The notes beneath the pieces were generated by a model. It was given only the letters and a program-made list of their open reading frames with translations, did no database searches and was not told where the DNA came from. Of a stretch of 64,000 nt of DNA, positions 38,316 to 50,723 are shown in pieces. This DNA comes from Notamacropus eugenii. Lineage: Eukaryota; Chordata; Mammalia; Diprotodontia; Macropodidae. The position numbers were made by a program, and so were the translations under genes. The DNA is taken from the NCBI RefSeq assembly GCF_028372415.1, contig NC_092872.1, forward strand, positions 279,313,206 through 279,377,205, written 5' to 3'. The first letter of the stretch is position 1. Each line of letters opens with the position of its first letter.

Positions 38316-38744
38316 TAAGGACCTTTTGGATACTTGGCTTTTGTGTCCAGTGTGGGATATGCCTTGCATCCATGTTGTTAATTTGGAAAGTAGTTTTGCA
38401 GCTTAAAAATCTTTTAGTTTATATGTGGATTACACATTATATGTGCATGTTTTACACTTGTGGTAATTGAGAACGTTTGTTTCGTGACAATGTTGATTTC
38501 ATCTTTCCCAATATAAATTTGAAAACAGCTCCTGTTAAGTGGATGTGTACACCATTGTGCAGTGTGTTTTCAGAGCCCATGAGAAGTCCCTCCAACCTTC
38601 TCCCCCTTTGTCTAGATAATTGATGCTTAACATTCCTCTACAAAGGGAATTCAACTTATCACGGGGCTTAAAATGCAGATATTCTTAGGAGACATAACTA
38701 TCTTAACACATCAGTCACACTCAGGTGTGATCAACTTTAAGTAA

Positions 38745-39545
38745 GTATACACCCAGGCTGGAAAGCAGGATGGAGCCAGGTTGTGAAGAACTTTTAATAC
38801 AAAATGAATTTATATTTGATTCTAGAGATAGTTGGGGAATATTGGGTTTTATTGAATACTAAAATGACTTGATAAACTTTAGGAAAACCACTTTGGCTGC
38901 TATATGTAGACTAGATTTGAAGGATTGTGAGACCAATGAGAAGGGTGACAGTACCTGAACTAGGGTGAGGGCAGTGTGAGTAAAGAGAAGGGGTGCCATA
39001 TGAGAGATGTGGAGGTGGAAATCACATTTGGCGATTTTGGAGGTTGTGAACCTTGTTCATGGAAGGATCATGGTGCTTGAACCATAATGGTGACATTCTG
39101 TCTAAAGAGAGATAGGTTGATGGGAAAGGTCATGAACTCTGTTGACATTTATAGTTGACATCTCTGAGAAGTCCAGTTGATGGGGTCCTGGAGCTCCAGA
39201 GTTTGGGGCTGGAAATATAGATTTAGGAGCTCTCTTTATAGAGATGGTAATTGGACCCCATGACAGCTGATGAGATTAAGAGCCCAGGACTGAGTCAAGC
39301 CCTCAAAGGTAGAGGTTTAATGGAATCTAAAGAAAGCCAAGAGTAGAGGATTTGTCAGATAGGTCAGTGAAGCAACAGTACTGTGTCCTGAAAATCCAGA
39401 GAAGGGAAGGTGGTAGCAGTGTCAGCAGTTGAGGGAGGCTGACTGGTGCAGCTTTTCTGAGGGTTGGCGGGGGAGGGAGGGTGTAACTGGGGCAAGAGAC
39501 TTGAAGGCTCCCTGAGGGAGGGAGGAAGTGCAAAAAAGGGGGTTG
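38745..39545 (-). mobile_element. L2-clade LINE fragment, antisense (about 0.8 kb)
   Basis: 'ctttggctgctatatgtaga', 'tgagaccaatgagaagggtg' and 'gatggtaattggaccccatg' follow the order of the L2 ORF2 end read backwards. Multiple stops; relic only. Confidence 0.7.
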
Positions 39546-40397
39546 ATTAAGGGAGTCAAAAATCTGATCTCAAGATCTTTTTTGATAATTTAAGAATCCT
39601 TCATAGAAATCCTGGGAACTTGAATGTTGATGTAATGTCCAAGATGAATGATTATTTTTTTGTTAGGAGCTTGTCAGTGAACATGTACTATCTATTGGAC
39701 TATTTTGTAGACATTCTAATCTTTTTTTAGTTTCAGGAGTTCAGAATCAGCACATAAACACATTCATGAGTAAATTATTTTCTAGTCATCAACTGCCATG
39801 TTGGTGTGTTTTAGGTTTCTTTAAATTACTTAGTTGTGAACAAAAGAGCAGTTGTAGCTCTTTTCATCTGATACTGTTTCAGTTAAACATTGAGGTTTTT
39901 TTATGTAGTTGCAGAAGTGCATTTGTTACATCATCATGGTGTGTAGACATAAAAGAAGTTGTATCAAGGTCTTTGGCTATGTGTGTATGTGGTAGACTGT
40001 TGTCTCTGTCTAGGAGCTGCTTCCTAGGCCCTTGGATTCAGGTGTAGAGCCTGTTCAGGAGAGGCTGGGCTTGCCTTTTTGTAAAATGAAAGCATTTTAG
40101 AACTGGGAGAAAAATATGAAGAAGCCCCACTAGCTACAAGCCCAGGAACCTTTTCCATATGCTACACTTCTTTTCCTAGACAGCATGACCTACAAAAAAC
40201 CTGGTGTTTTGTTCTGCCAACCTTGAAGTTCTTTGATTGACCTTCATCTTTTTTCACCCTCTTCCTTATTAACCTTCTCAACTTATCTTCTTTCCCCCCA
40301 TGTCTTTTTCTGTTCACCTCCTTCCACAAGAAAAATGCCTCCAACCCCATCCCCGATGCCCGTAACCCAAACACTTCTTTCTCTTTAGAGAAGACCC

Positions 40398-40515
40398 AAG
40401 GTTGAATTTCAGTGCTGGCACTCACCAACTTAGACTAGTTACTTTAACTTGTAGAGTCTCAGTTTCCTCATTTGTAGAATGAGGGAGTTGAGGTTAGATC
40501 TCTGAAATTTGAAAC
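40398..40515 (+). mobile_element. MIR SINE fragment
   Basis: 'ttgaatttcagtgctggcac', 'gttactttaacttgtagagt' 'ctcagtttcctcatttgtag'. Confidence 0.65.
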
Positions 40516-41467
40516 AACTACATTCAGATGGTGGTGGTTGTGTTCTTGGGTAAGACTATCCAGTAAGAATGAAAGTTCAGTAGATTCTCTGTACGTTAAT
40601 TGGTATTCTCAACTCCATTTCCATGAATTTTGTTCAACATTTGTCTCTCTAGGTTGATGCTTTATCCTTTGTAAAAATGCTACTGTGTTCTGCAGTTTCC
40701 ACCTTGAAGGGGCTGTGGCCTTCCCCCTTCCCCTCTTCCTACTGAGGTAGCTCCTGAACAGGAATTAGAAGGGAAGAAAAGTTTTAAAATTATATTTATT
40801 ACCTTCATTTGGAAAGTTTTTCAGTAGATCATTTATTGCTGACCGCGTGCTAGATAACTGAGGTTTTTCGAATAAAATGAGAGAAGGGGTCTCTGAATTT
40901 GTCACTGGGCTTCCCACTCTGCCATTTCCTTTATTTGCCCCCTGGATGCCATTTACCTCTTGCTGTTTGCTGTCTTTGTGATGCAGAAAAATTTGGGTTG
41001 AATTTCCCTGTTTGATATTGACTGAATAATATATTTAGGAACTGCCTGTGAACTCCGTGGAGGAGAGCAGCCCAACCTGGAAAGGTCTGGGTTTGAGTTT
41101 CTTCTGATACTTTGATACATACATACGGGTCACCAGGCAGGCTTCTGAGATCTTTGACTGGCACAGCAGGTGCTGATATACATGGGAGCCTTACACAGTG
41201 ATTCCCCAGACTGGACCAAGCAAAGCACATCAATAACACATGAATCAGAGAACCTCAGGGTGATTCTTGGCTGAGCTTTCATATACGTTTGTCCAGGAGA
41301 TGGACCAGTTGCTCTCAGGATCTGTGAAAGTGACATTGTAGGACCGACTACAGGTCTGGGTCCTTTTTAGTAGGAAAATTGTGATTCTCTGAGTTGGGCT
41401 CTTAAAGAGTTGTCTACAAATAGAATCATTTGAAATTTAAGGGTAGAGCCATGTTTCAAGGAATCTA

Positions 41468-41650
41468 AGAATACTAGCTGACAAGTATTTGTGTAAAGCC
41501 TACAGATTATGGTAGTATTGCCAAGTGTACTATTTCTTGATCCTCCCAATATTGTAGTGTGGGCTCTATAGGTGATCTTTCTATAGATAAGGATATTGAG
41601 ACGAGTGGGAAATTGAATAGCCCCTGGTAATCAAACTCCTAAATGTGAGG
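41468..41650 (-). mobile_element. MIR fragment
   Basis: 'attgccaagtgtactatttc', 'gataaggatattgagacgag' in antisense MIR order. Confidence 0.45.
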
Positions 41651-42349
41651 AGTGGAATTGTGACTCTTATAATTATACAGTGATGAACTATTACAAATAT
41701 AATAGGCCATACTTCAGGATAGTGAAGAGGCTTTTATAGAGTTAATCAGCCCTGCATATCTTTGTTTTATAAACTTGTCTTTTCCTTTGCTGGATTTGCT
41801 TTATAGCATAGGATTCGTGCATGGATTCACCTTGCAAGTTATCCGTGTTTGTTGGGAATGGCCTCTTTCCTCAGTTCTTATAATCTTTCCCCCACAATGT
41901 GGAGGCAAGCCTTCCCATTTCCCCTTAGAAAGCCCTGTTTGCTTGCCTTTTCCGCCTCTCCATTGTCTAGGTCTGCTAAGGCAGTCTGCCAACTGTGGGC
42001 ATGAAATCCTGGTGAGAGGAGAAGAGGAAGAGGTTGAGGCGGCAGCACTGGCGGTGAATGTTTCTCTAAATATTCTCTCAGGTTCTTGGAGGAGCTGATT
42101 ATAACCCTTTTTTTTGTGCAGGATTATTATTTTTTTTGTTCGACTAATTGTTTGCTTCCTTAGTAATCTCATTGATGCCAGATAAGGTATCTGATAGGAC
42201 AAATATCAAAAGAGAGCAAAAGAAAATGTCTAAATTGACTTCCAGTGTATTTATTGGGCAACTGAGAAGTGCTGTGGTGCCGTGGAATAAATAAAAGAAG
42301 TATTATTCATGGTCAGAGAATCATGGAAGTAAATAAATGGTGATGGAAT

Positions 42350-42540
42350 TTATAGCCAGTGCTGGGAGGGACCCTCGGTCATCATGTGGGCCTGCCTTTC
42401 TTTCTAAGTCAAAGGACAACAAGCATTCATTAAGTGCCTCCTTCTGTGTACTCTGCTGAACAGAGGAGGAAACTGAGGCCCAGAAAGTTGGAGTGCCTTT
42501 TTGAAAGCCACATGAACATTTTATAGTTGAGTATAATGAG
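42350..42540 (-). mobile_element. MIR-family fragment
   Basis: 'agtgctgggagggaccctcg' and 'aggaggaaactgaggcccag'. Confidence 0.55.
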
Positions 42541-42584
42541 AACCAAGGTCTCCTAATTCCCTAATTTCCAATACAGTTTATTTT

Positions 42585-43400
42585 CTTCCAGGAGCTTATA
42601 ATCTAATTGACTGTGTTGGTTGGGAAAGAGGAGGAATGAGATATGAACATATGTAATATTTAAAGTAATAATACAATCATCAGTGCCCAGTTAAGTAGAA
42701 TAGGCAAATAGCTCATGATAAGGAGGAGAACAGCGTTTGGGAAAGGTGTTATTATGAAGGGGGGGACAGCTAGGTGGTGCAGTGGATAGAGCACCAGTGC
42801 AAGAGAGTCAGGAGGACCTGAGTTCAAATGTCACCTCAGACACTTGACACTCATTAGCTGTGTAACCTTGGGCAAACCACTTAACCCCAATTGCCTCATC
42901 CTGGGTCATCTCCAGTCATCCTGATGAGTATCTGGTTGCTTGGATTCAGATGACTCTGGAGGAGAAGTGAGGCTAGTGACCTGCACAGCCCTCCCTCACT
43001 CAAAACAAAGTCAAGTGCAAGTCATGTCATTACTTCTCTAATTACATGGTCTTCTTTGGCCATGAAGGATGAACACACATATTATGAAAAGGATGGTGCT
43101 TGATCTGCCCTAAAGGGTGGCGAATGTGCCTAAGCACAGAGCAGAGGATGACAGTTTAGACAAGCCCAAATCTTTGAGTCTTGCTTGAGTTGTGCCAAAT
43201 GAGTCAAATGATCTGGCAGGAGCAGGGAGTTCAGATTTGGAGGAGGGAGAAAGTTGAGGGCAGACTTTAACCAGATTGAGAAGTTCCTTGGTGGAATGCC
43301 CTGAGAAGCTTGAACTTTCAGTGGAGCTGTTGAAGGGTTTTGAGGAGGAGAATAAGCTGAACTAAGTGTTTCATATTTAGATAATTTCGTTAAAGACTCA
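42585..43400 (-). mobile_element. L2-clade LINE fragment split by a SINE
   Basis: Antisense L2 (42585-42758: 'tccaggagcttataatctaa') continues after the SINE (43089-43400: 'ctgttgaagggttttgagga'). The frame is decayed. Confidence 0.6.
42759..43079 (+). mobile_element. full-length marsupial tRNA-derived SINE, second tail type
   Basis: The head matches the other MAR1-like copies ('gacagctaggtggtgcagtg', 'gacctgagttcaaatg') and keeps pol III A-box-like TGGTGCAGTGG and B-box-like GTTCAAAT. The tail differs: 'ctgggtcatctccagtcatc', 'ccctccctcactcaaaacaa', 'ttctttggccatgaaggatg'. It is flanked by a 9-bp duplication TATTATGAA (42750-42758 and 43080-43088) and has landed inside an L2 fragment. Confidence 0.88.
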
Positions 43401-45294
43401 GGATAACATGTAGAGAATTCATTGTGACTGATGAAAAATACAGATGATCCACCAGCTAATGGAAAGATTTTTGCCTGAAGAATAGTTGTCATGTTTGTTT
43501 GTTAGAAAGAAAACTTGTCTTTATTCAAGGTCCAGAGAGCCAAAGGCAGTTTAAAGTTTAATTATTTGGGGGCTTTCAACTATTAGGCATTGTCCATATA
43601 TGCGGATAGTGTGAAAATTTGGAATTTGAGACTCTAGCAATGAAACCACAAGGCAAGCCAAGTGGGAATCAGGAGGAGCTGGGTTCACGTGCCATCTCTG
43701 CCTGGAATACGTAGTTTTTGAGGCCTCAGATGGCTTCTGTCTCATGAGAGCATTGGACAGCATAGGAGTAGGGTCCTTCCAGTTCTGTTAGATTATCCTA
43801 TGGTTTGTTGCAACCCATAATTTTGTTAAAGTCAGGATGCGAGATAAATAATGTCTTTACTTAAAATTAATTTTTCTTGTTAGAAAGGTATTTTCAGAAT
43901 TGAACTCTTAATTATTAGCAACTTAAGTTTTCAGTTTAAGTTGAAGATGGCTTTAGGGTTTTTTCTCCAATCCCCTAACTTTTAAAATAATGTAATGATT
44001 TATTCATTATAATCAACAACTGAGGATGTTGTCATGAACATTTTTCTTAAGAGATGTTTTTCAATCTAGCCTTGCTTTTTTACCTATTTGTTTATGAAGG
44101 GATAATGGCATAGGTTGTTTTTTTTATTAGAAGTTGTCATGTTTCCCCCCAAAATATATAAACACAATATAAAATTTACAACCTGTTGGACTTTCAATTT
44201 TTATTAGAGATTAATCGTTGCCTCAACAAGGCACCTTATATTTTTTAGCATAGGTAACATTTCAAATTAGATGTAACAGATTCCTTCTTAAAATTATAGG
44301 AATGGAATGATTGTTGATTATCCACAATATGAGTAAGAAATTATTTAGAAACATAATATCCCCAAAGATTTGTTACCTTCAGGCTTTGTTACAGTTGATT
44401 CAGATATTTGTGTGCTGTTACATCTGACAGATTTGTTTTTAATTAAAAATAAATCCCAATGTAAGCGGTGTATATGATAAAGGGGCAGTGTGGACACGCT
44501 CCATTTTCTTATTTTCCCTTGCAGTTTGCAACCCAGCATAACTGGGCAGAGTGAGAACAGTGTGTGGGAACAAGATGATTCCAAACTTGGCCGGCCTTGA
44601 GATGGTCTGTCCTCTAGCACCATGTCTGGTTCCAGCAAAAGGGGCAGCTAGCATGTGTAGCTTCAAAAGAACAATGAATTTAATGGGGTGGGGAAATCTT
44701 TCACTCATTTCTGTGAATTTTAAAGAGAGCGCTCTGAAGCCAGAGTGCCTACTCTCTGCCCTCTGGGGGAAGCCAGACCAAATGCCATTTTCTCTTCAGA
44801 TCAGTTTTCTCTCTGTGGCTTTCTTGTCATTTTGGATGAAATGAGATGAAATGAGAATTTGAAAGAATATCTCAAGTTTATATAGTAAACTACCTAAGAA
44901 GACTTTTTGAATTTAGTGAATTTTCTTGAAGAAAACCAGACAAAATGAATTGCTGAACATTTACTGTTTTGTTACATAATCATTACATGTTGAAAGATAA
45001 ACAAACCATACTATGCCAAGTGTCAACATTTTCCTCTAGGAATGTAGAATTTTGATATTAAGGACCTTGTGCTACAGTGCCTTGATTTTTTTTTTTTTTC
45101 AGCTCTGACTTCCCCAAGGTCCTAGTGAAATAAGGAGCTGACCAGATTGGAATTTGGACTCTAAATCTCAGGCCAAGGCTTTTGCAGGGGATAAAAAGGA
45201 AAATGAAATATAAGGACAACAAATACTTTTCATAAGATAGACATTTTTGCTATTTTATCAAATCTTTACTAGTATGTGAAAGAAAATCATAATT
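43401..45294 (+). other. intron 2 sequence without recognised features
   Basis: AT-rich sequence with a T run at about 45087-45099. Nothing recognised. Confidence 0.45.
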
Positions 45295-46045
45295 ATCAGG
45301 TTGGTGGTGCAGTGAATAGAGCACCAGGCCTGAAGTTGGGAAGACTTGAATTCATATCCAGCCTCAGACACTTAATAGCTCGTGACCCTTGGCAAGTCAT
45401 TAGCCTGTTTGCCTCAGTTTCCTTATCTGTAAAATGGGGATGATAATAATATGTACCAGGGTTATTTTGAGGACCAAATGAGAGAATAATTGTAAAGTAC
45501 TTATCATGGCTGCAGCACCAATGAAATATTATGGTGGCTATGAATATGCCAGCATAGTTCTCAATTGCAAAATGCAACAGACTCTCCACACAGAAGACAG
45601 AACCAAAACATTTATTCAGACACCAGAAAGCAGAATCCCAGTACCAGAAAACCAAATCCATCATAGCAACAAAGAAATTTATACACAATAACAATTCAGG
45701 GGGCACTACCATCCCCAAGCCTTCACTTTGTTAGGCTTCCCACAAATCAGCTCCCTTAAGTAAATCACAAACAAACTCTCTCACTTAAGCTAGTTGCTGC
45801 CTGCTCTCTCTTTCCAGCTCTGACTGCTTTGACTCATTTCTTGTCCCTTTCTCATCCCTTCCTTCTCCCTTCCATCCCTTCCATTCAGCAAACTTCTCCC
45901 ACCATGGGCTCATGTGACCCAAGCAGGTCACATGGGCATATTAATATATGGGAAAATCTTCCCATTTAAATTACCATTACATTGACACATAGCACATAAG
46001 TAGGTGCTTTAGAAATGTTAGCTGTTATTATTGTTATTATCAGGA
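45295..46045 (+). mobile_element. MAR1/MIR-type SINE split by an LTR insertion
   Basis: The SINE body (45295-45506: 'ggtggtgcagtgaatagagc', 'cttatctgtaaaatgggga', 'ggaccaaatgagagaataat') resumes at about 45988 with 'catagcacataagtaggtgc' and ends near 46045. The intervening block 45507-45981 is an LTR. Confidence 0.8.
45507..45981 (-). mobile_element. solo LTR-like element nested in a SINE, antisense to PTEN
   Basis: The 475-bp block starts TG and ends CA. Read on the minus strand it shows a TATA box GTATAAAT (45677-45684), a polyadenylation signal AATAAA (45611-45616) about 60 bp downstream, and a terminal part of about 100 bp, the order U3-R-U5. Flanks TTATCA (45501-45506) and TTGACA (45982-45987) may be a decayed 6-bp duplication. 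It has almost no CpG, so it looks older than the intron 1 LTR. The family is not identified; no internal retroviral sequence is present. Confidence 0.7.
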
Positions 46046-46434
46046 GCAGTTTCATTTTCAAGAGTTCAAGTGATTAGATAATTATTGGTATTTTCCTGTT
46101 TGTTTAATACAGAAGTGAAATGGAACTACTCCAGAAAGTGATACTATACAAGCAGGTGATATGGTAGATGGTCAATACAAAGGGTATTCCAGAAACTTAG
46201 TGCAAATTTAAGCTTTAATGGGTTACACTGTATTGGGAGTACAGCATGCATATCTGTGAATGTGTCTGTCCCTGTGTCTGTGCCCATCTTAGCTTTTCCT
46301 TTCTATCCTGGGAACATAAAAATAATTCCATTAGTTAAGGATTAGAATTGCTTGAGTTTGTTTTAACTGGTTTAAGAGAAGAAGCAGTTTTAGATGGTAG
46401 CATAAATAGAAATGCAGAGATTGACTATAAATTT

Positions 46435-46640
46435 TATTTGCAAGCTTTTTTCCATTTACATATAAGAACAAATTTTAACATTCTTTAAAAAAAAATTTAA
46501 CATTGTTTGAAAAATTCTTTTAAAAGAATTCTGTCTTTCCCTCCCCCATCCTTGAGAAAACATACAATTTAATGTAGCTTGCTCATGTGCAAGTCTGGCA
46601 AAACATTTTACTATAGATTTTAGAAAAGCACCCTGGTTAT
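46435..46640 (-). mobile_element. L1-type LINE 3' end, antisense
   Basis: T-rich left end, then 'atttaacattgtttgaaaaa', 'ctccccc...cttgagaaaa' and 'aagtctggcaaaacatttta', a diverged copy of the 33720 element. Confidence 0.5.
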
Positions 46641-46739
46641 TGAGTATTAAACAGACTTCCAAAAATCAGGGGATGTATCTTATTGCTCTTAAATAATTTA
46701 ATGGATACAGATTCTTCCTATTTGTTTGAACTTTAGAGA

Positions 46740-47115
46740 AAGGAGAAGGGGGAACAGGCATTTATTAGGTGCCTACTGTGTTCCAGGAATTGTGCTGTGT
46801 CTTACAAATATTACCTCATATATCATATCTCAGTCCTGGGAAGTGTTATTCATTTGTTTCAGTCTTGTCCGACTCTTTGTGACCCCGCTTGGGGTTTTCT
46901 TAGCAAAGATACAGGAGGGTTTGCCATTTCCTTCTGCAAATGAGGCAAACAGGGTTAAGTGACTTGACCAGGATCAAAGGATTTGTGTCTGAGGCCAGAT
47001 TTGAATGTAAGATTGAGTCTTCCTGTCTCCATGTCTGGCACTTTATCCACTTGCCCAGGGTCACACAGTCAGTATCTGAGGCAGGATTTGAACTCAGTAC
47101 TTTCAGACTTGAGGC
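46740..47115 (-). mobile_element. MIR with a nested MAR1-like SINE, both antisense
   Basis: MIR halves lie at 46740-46845 ('ggtgcctactgtgttccagg') and 47048-47115 ('cccagggtcacacagtcagt'). Between them, about 46846-47045, is a minus-strand SINE with RTE-type tail ('cagtcttgtccgactctttg', 'tttgccatttccttctgcaa'). Confidence 0.75.
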
Positions 47116-47325
47116 CCTAGCAGTGGCGCCAGAGTGCCTCAGTTTAATTAATTATACTGTGAGGAAATGGCCTCACCAGAGGAGAGCTGCTTTCCAACTC
47201 TTAAGTCTGTGATACCATGATTCCCTCTCCCCCCTTCCTCCTTCCTGTGCTTAAATTCTTTGTTTTGACCCTGATTGGGGAGCTGTCCATTGTGCTGAGT
47301 CAATTTTCTGTGTTCTCCAGAAAAG

Positions 47326-47675
47326 ATCTCCTCTCCTCTCCTCTCTCCTCTTTCCTCCTCTCTCCTCTTCCCTCTCCTCCCTCCTCCCTCCCCTCTCCCC
47401 TCTCTCCTCTCTCCTCTCTTCTCTCCCCTCTTCCCTCTCCCCTCTCTCCTCCCTCCTCCCACCCCTCTCTCCTCTTCTCTCCTCTCCTCTCCCCTCTCTC
47501 CTCTCTCCTCTTTCCTCTCTCTTCTCTCCTCTCTCTTCTCTCCTCTCTCCCCTCTCCACTCTTCCCTCTCCCCTCTCCCCTCTTCCCTCTCCCCTCTCTT
47601 CTCCTCTCTTCTCTCTCCTCTTTCCCCTCTCCCCTCTCCCCTCTCTTCCTTCTCCCCTCTCCTCTCTCCTCTCCT
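47326..47675 (+). repeat. (TCTCC)n-type polypyrimidine tract, about 350 bp
   Basis: An almost uninterrupted run of T and C built of TCTCC, TCTCTCC and CCCTC units, pure purine on the other strand. It contains mirror-like segments and so has triplex (H-DNA) potential. The Arg/Glu- and Ser/Pro/Leu-rich open frames across it are not genes. Confidence 0.97.
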
Positions 47676-47814
47676 CATCAACAAACAGAAAGAACATTTT
47701 CATAGCCACAGTATAAGAAGAAAAGAATGACATGACATTATAGAACTCTCTTGTGTACAGTCTGCATTATTTTAAATATATAATAAATTCAGTGTTGTTC
47801 TACTTGATTTTGGT

Positions 47815-48160
47815 TCTTTCAGGTTTTCCATCCTCTGGTTCATTTAAAGAGACGCTTGAATTACCCCTCCCCTTTTCCCTCCTCTACCCTTATGCTCAAA
47901 AAGGGAAAACAAAAGCTTTAGTTTGTAACACATGCATAGTCAAGTAAAATGAATCACTGCCTTGGCTAAGAGTGACAGCATCTATCTTAATATGCATCTG
48001 GGGCCCCCCTTCTATGTTCCATCATCATTCTTGGAGTCCTGATTGAGCATTGCTTGAGCAGAATTCTCAAGTCCTTCAAAGTTGGTTGTCAGGAATATTT
48101 TGGTTTCAGATAAAGAAATTTTCTATCTTATTAGTTGCTGCTGCTGTTGCTGTTTTGGCC
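47815..48160 (-). mobile_element. L1-type fragment, antisense
   Basis: 'aaaagggaaaacaaaagctt' 'tagtttgtaacacatgcata' 'gtcaag' and 'catcattcttggagtcctga' parallel the 14275 element. Confidence 0.5.
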
Positions 48161-49019
48161 AGTCTGGTTTTCCTAAACAGTTCAACTGTATTTTTCAGTT
48201 GTTCCCATTTTTTTCCTGACTTAATTGTTATAGTTGGCATCCCATTTTACTAAGTGTGAGGATTCAGCATTGACTTCTTTTATTTGAACTTATTAACTGG
48301 AAACTTATCATTAAAGTAGGTAGGTGAGTACATTGTATTGGATTTAAAAATTTTGCTTATCTAAATTACATGCTTGGTATATGCCATATCAGCAAATAGT
48401 GAAAATAGCAATGATGATTGCATAAAAGGGAATGACCTGGGGTTTCTGTAAAATTGGGATGAGGTGTGATTATGAAGCATTGCTGTGTGGCTTTTGAAAT
48501 CATAAGCTTCTAAAGGCATGCTTTGCACACTGCATGGCTGTCTGTAGACTCTAACATAGTATGCAATAAAGGTAAAATAGAAAAGAGATTTGGAAAATGC
48601 CTTGTAATCACTGATTGCTGTAAGTGTTCTCAGTCCTTTTTGGGGGGTGTGAGTAAAAGTGAGGCAGCAGGTGATCTCAGCACAGCAAATGCTCAGAAAG
48701 CAGAGCTGAGGCCTTCATCACCTTGAGGAGGGCCCCCCCACCACAGCACTTTGTTGAGCTGGCTGTAACCTCTCTGCTGCAAGAAAGGAGTCAGTGTTCT
48801 CTATATCTCCTTTTGGATTTCTCTGATAAATTTACTTGATTTATCTAAGCTGGCTTTTCTCTGATCTGCACCTGATTTCTCATCAGTAACAGTTTACCCA
48901 GTGTTTATTTTAATGAAGGACTAGGTTGAGAGGTATTTTGGATTGCACTAATTAAGCTGACTGGGTTTTCAGTACACTATTCCAAATATGATCCAGTCAC
49001 TCAGTGGTTAATGTTAAAT

Positions 49020-50195
49020 TTATCATGTTGAACATGTATTAAGGACCCACTACTGATATGCAAAAGAGATGGGCTATAAAGACAAACAAAATGGTCTCTG
49101 TCCTTATGGAGCTTATATATAACTGGGAAGATAGAACACATTCACATAAGAAACACAAGATAATATGAGGAAGGAGAGAATGTTCACTTTTTGTGGAAAT
49201 CATGAAAGTCAGACTATAGGAGGAAACAATCCATCTGTATCTTGAAGGAGCCTAAAAGATGGAAGTAAGGAGAGAGTTTGTTTTTAGCAGGCGATTCAGC
49301 CTGTACAGGCTTGGACATAAGAGATGAAATGTCGGGTTTGGAGGCCAGATTGGAGACTAGTTTGGCTGCCATGTAAAGTGTGAAGGGAAACTAATGTCTG
49401 GAAAGTAGGTAGAACATCAGATTGTGGGAGGGCTGTAAATGCTGAGTTGAGTTTCTGTTTATTTTAGAAGCAATAGGGAAGACTTTGATTATGAGAATGG
49501 AATAGTCAGACCTAAGACTTTTTTAGAAAGATCAATTTGACATCTGTGTGGAGTATGGCTTGAAGAGAGAAACTAGAAGCGTTGGGACTCATTAGGAGGC
49601 TGTTGTGATTGTCTCAGAGAAAAGCCATGAGGGCCTGAACTGGAGCAGCAGCTGTGTGAGCAGAGAGGGAGACACAGATGTCAGGGAAGTGAAGGCAGCA
49701 TCAATCAGACTTGGCAACTAATTGGTTACAGGGATTGAGGAAGAGTGAAGAGTCAAGGAGATTTCTGAGTTCACGAACCAGGGGAACTTTAGGGATGGTG
49801 ATATATGCACTTAACAGAAATAGGAAAGTCTGGGAAGGAGTGAATTTGGGTGGAAAGATGAGATAAATTCCACTTTAGACCTGCTGAATTTGAAATGCCA
49901 GTAGATATCCAGGTAAAGCAGCTCTAATTATGCAGGACTGGAGTGCAGGAGAGAGGTTAAAGTTTGGTATTATATAGATTTGGGAATGTTTTCGGTAGAG
50001 AGATCATTTAATCCACGGGGAAATGATAAAATCACTGAGGGAAAGCATAAACAAAGAAGATGCATGGGTTTGGACAGATCTTGGTAACCTTGGGGAGAGC
50101 ATTTGGTGAGGGGGATTGGAAAGGAGATAGAGTATTGAGAGCTAAGAAAATGGAGTTTATTTATGAAAAGGAGAGAAAGAACCAAAGTTTGTGAT
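49020..50195 (-). mobile_element. L2-clade LINE fragment, antisense (about 1.2 kb)
   Basis: A long relic in reverse L2 order: 'tctgtccttatggagcttat', 'gaagcaatagggaagacttt', 'gaggctgttgtgattgtctc', 'gagtcaaggagatttctgag' and 'gccagtagatatccaggtaa'. It may extend to about 50440. Stops and indels throughout. Confidence 0.7.
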
Positions 50196-50479
50196 GATGG
50201 TAGAGTCGAATGAAGGATTGGTTTGTAGGTTTGTTTAAATAAAGGGTTTGGGGGTAGGGTGTGGAAACCTGGGCAGATTTTTATTGGCTATTGAGGTAGA
50301 TTTAGTAGATGAATAGATTGAAGATGGAAGAGAGGGAATAATGGGGGAGGAGCACGATACAAGCAGAGGCTCTGAGTAGAGCAAAAGAGGAGAAATTGAG
50401 GGATGCTCTCAACTTAGGTTAATGATTAAAACGGGGTATCTACTGGTCAGTCCTTTTATTCTCATTAACTTAGGAAGAG

Positions 50480-50723
50480 GAGAGGGCAGCTAGGTGGTAA
50501 CAATGGATGGCTTGCTGAGCCAGGAGTCTACAAGACTCTTCTTCATGCGTTTAAATCCAGCCTCAGACACTTGCTAGCTGTGTGTCCCTGGGTAAGTCAC
50601 TACACCCTGTTTGCTTCAATTTCCTCATCTGTAAAATGAACTGGAAAAGGAAATGGCAAACCAGTCCAGGATCTTTGCCAAGAAAATCCTGAATAGGATT
50701 GGGTCCAACTGAACAACAAAATA
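50480..50723 (+). mobile_element. MAR1-like SINE with RTE-type tail
   Basis: 'gagggcagctaggtggtaac', 'cttgctagctgtgtgtccct', 'aaggaaatggcaaaccagtc' and an end 'caactgaacaacaaaata'. It is flanked by TAGGAAGAG (50471-50479 and 50724-50732). Confidence 0.85.

Noticed and set aside
42759..42850. Possible tRNA gene (A- and B-box-like motifs)
   Set aside because: The motifs belong to the tRNA-derived head of a SINE; no tRNA cloverleaf with a proper acceptor stem is present.
47148..47733. Arg/Glu- and Ser/Pro/Leu-rich frames of 160-178 codons on both strands
   Set aside because: They are translations of the TCTCC simple repeat.
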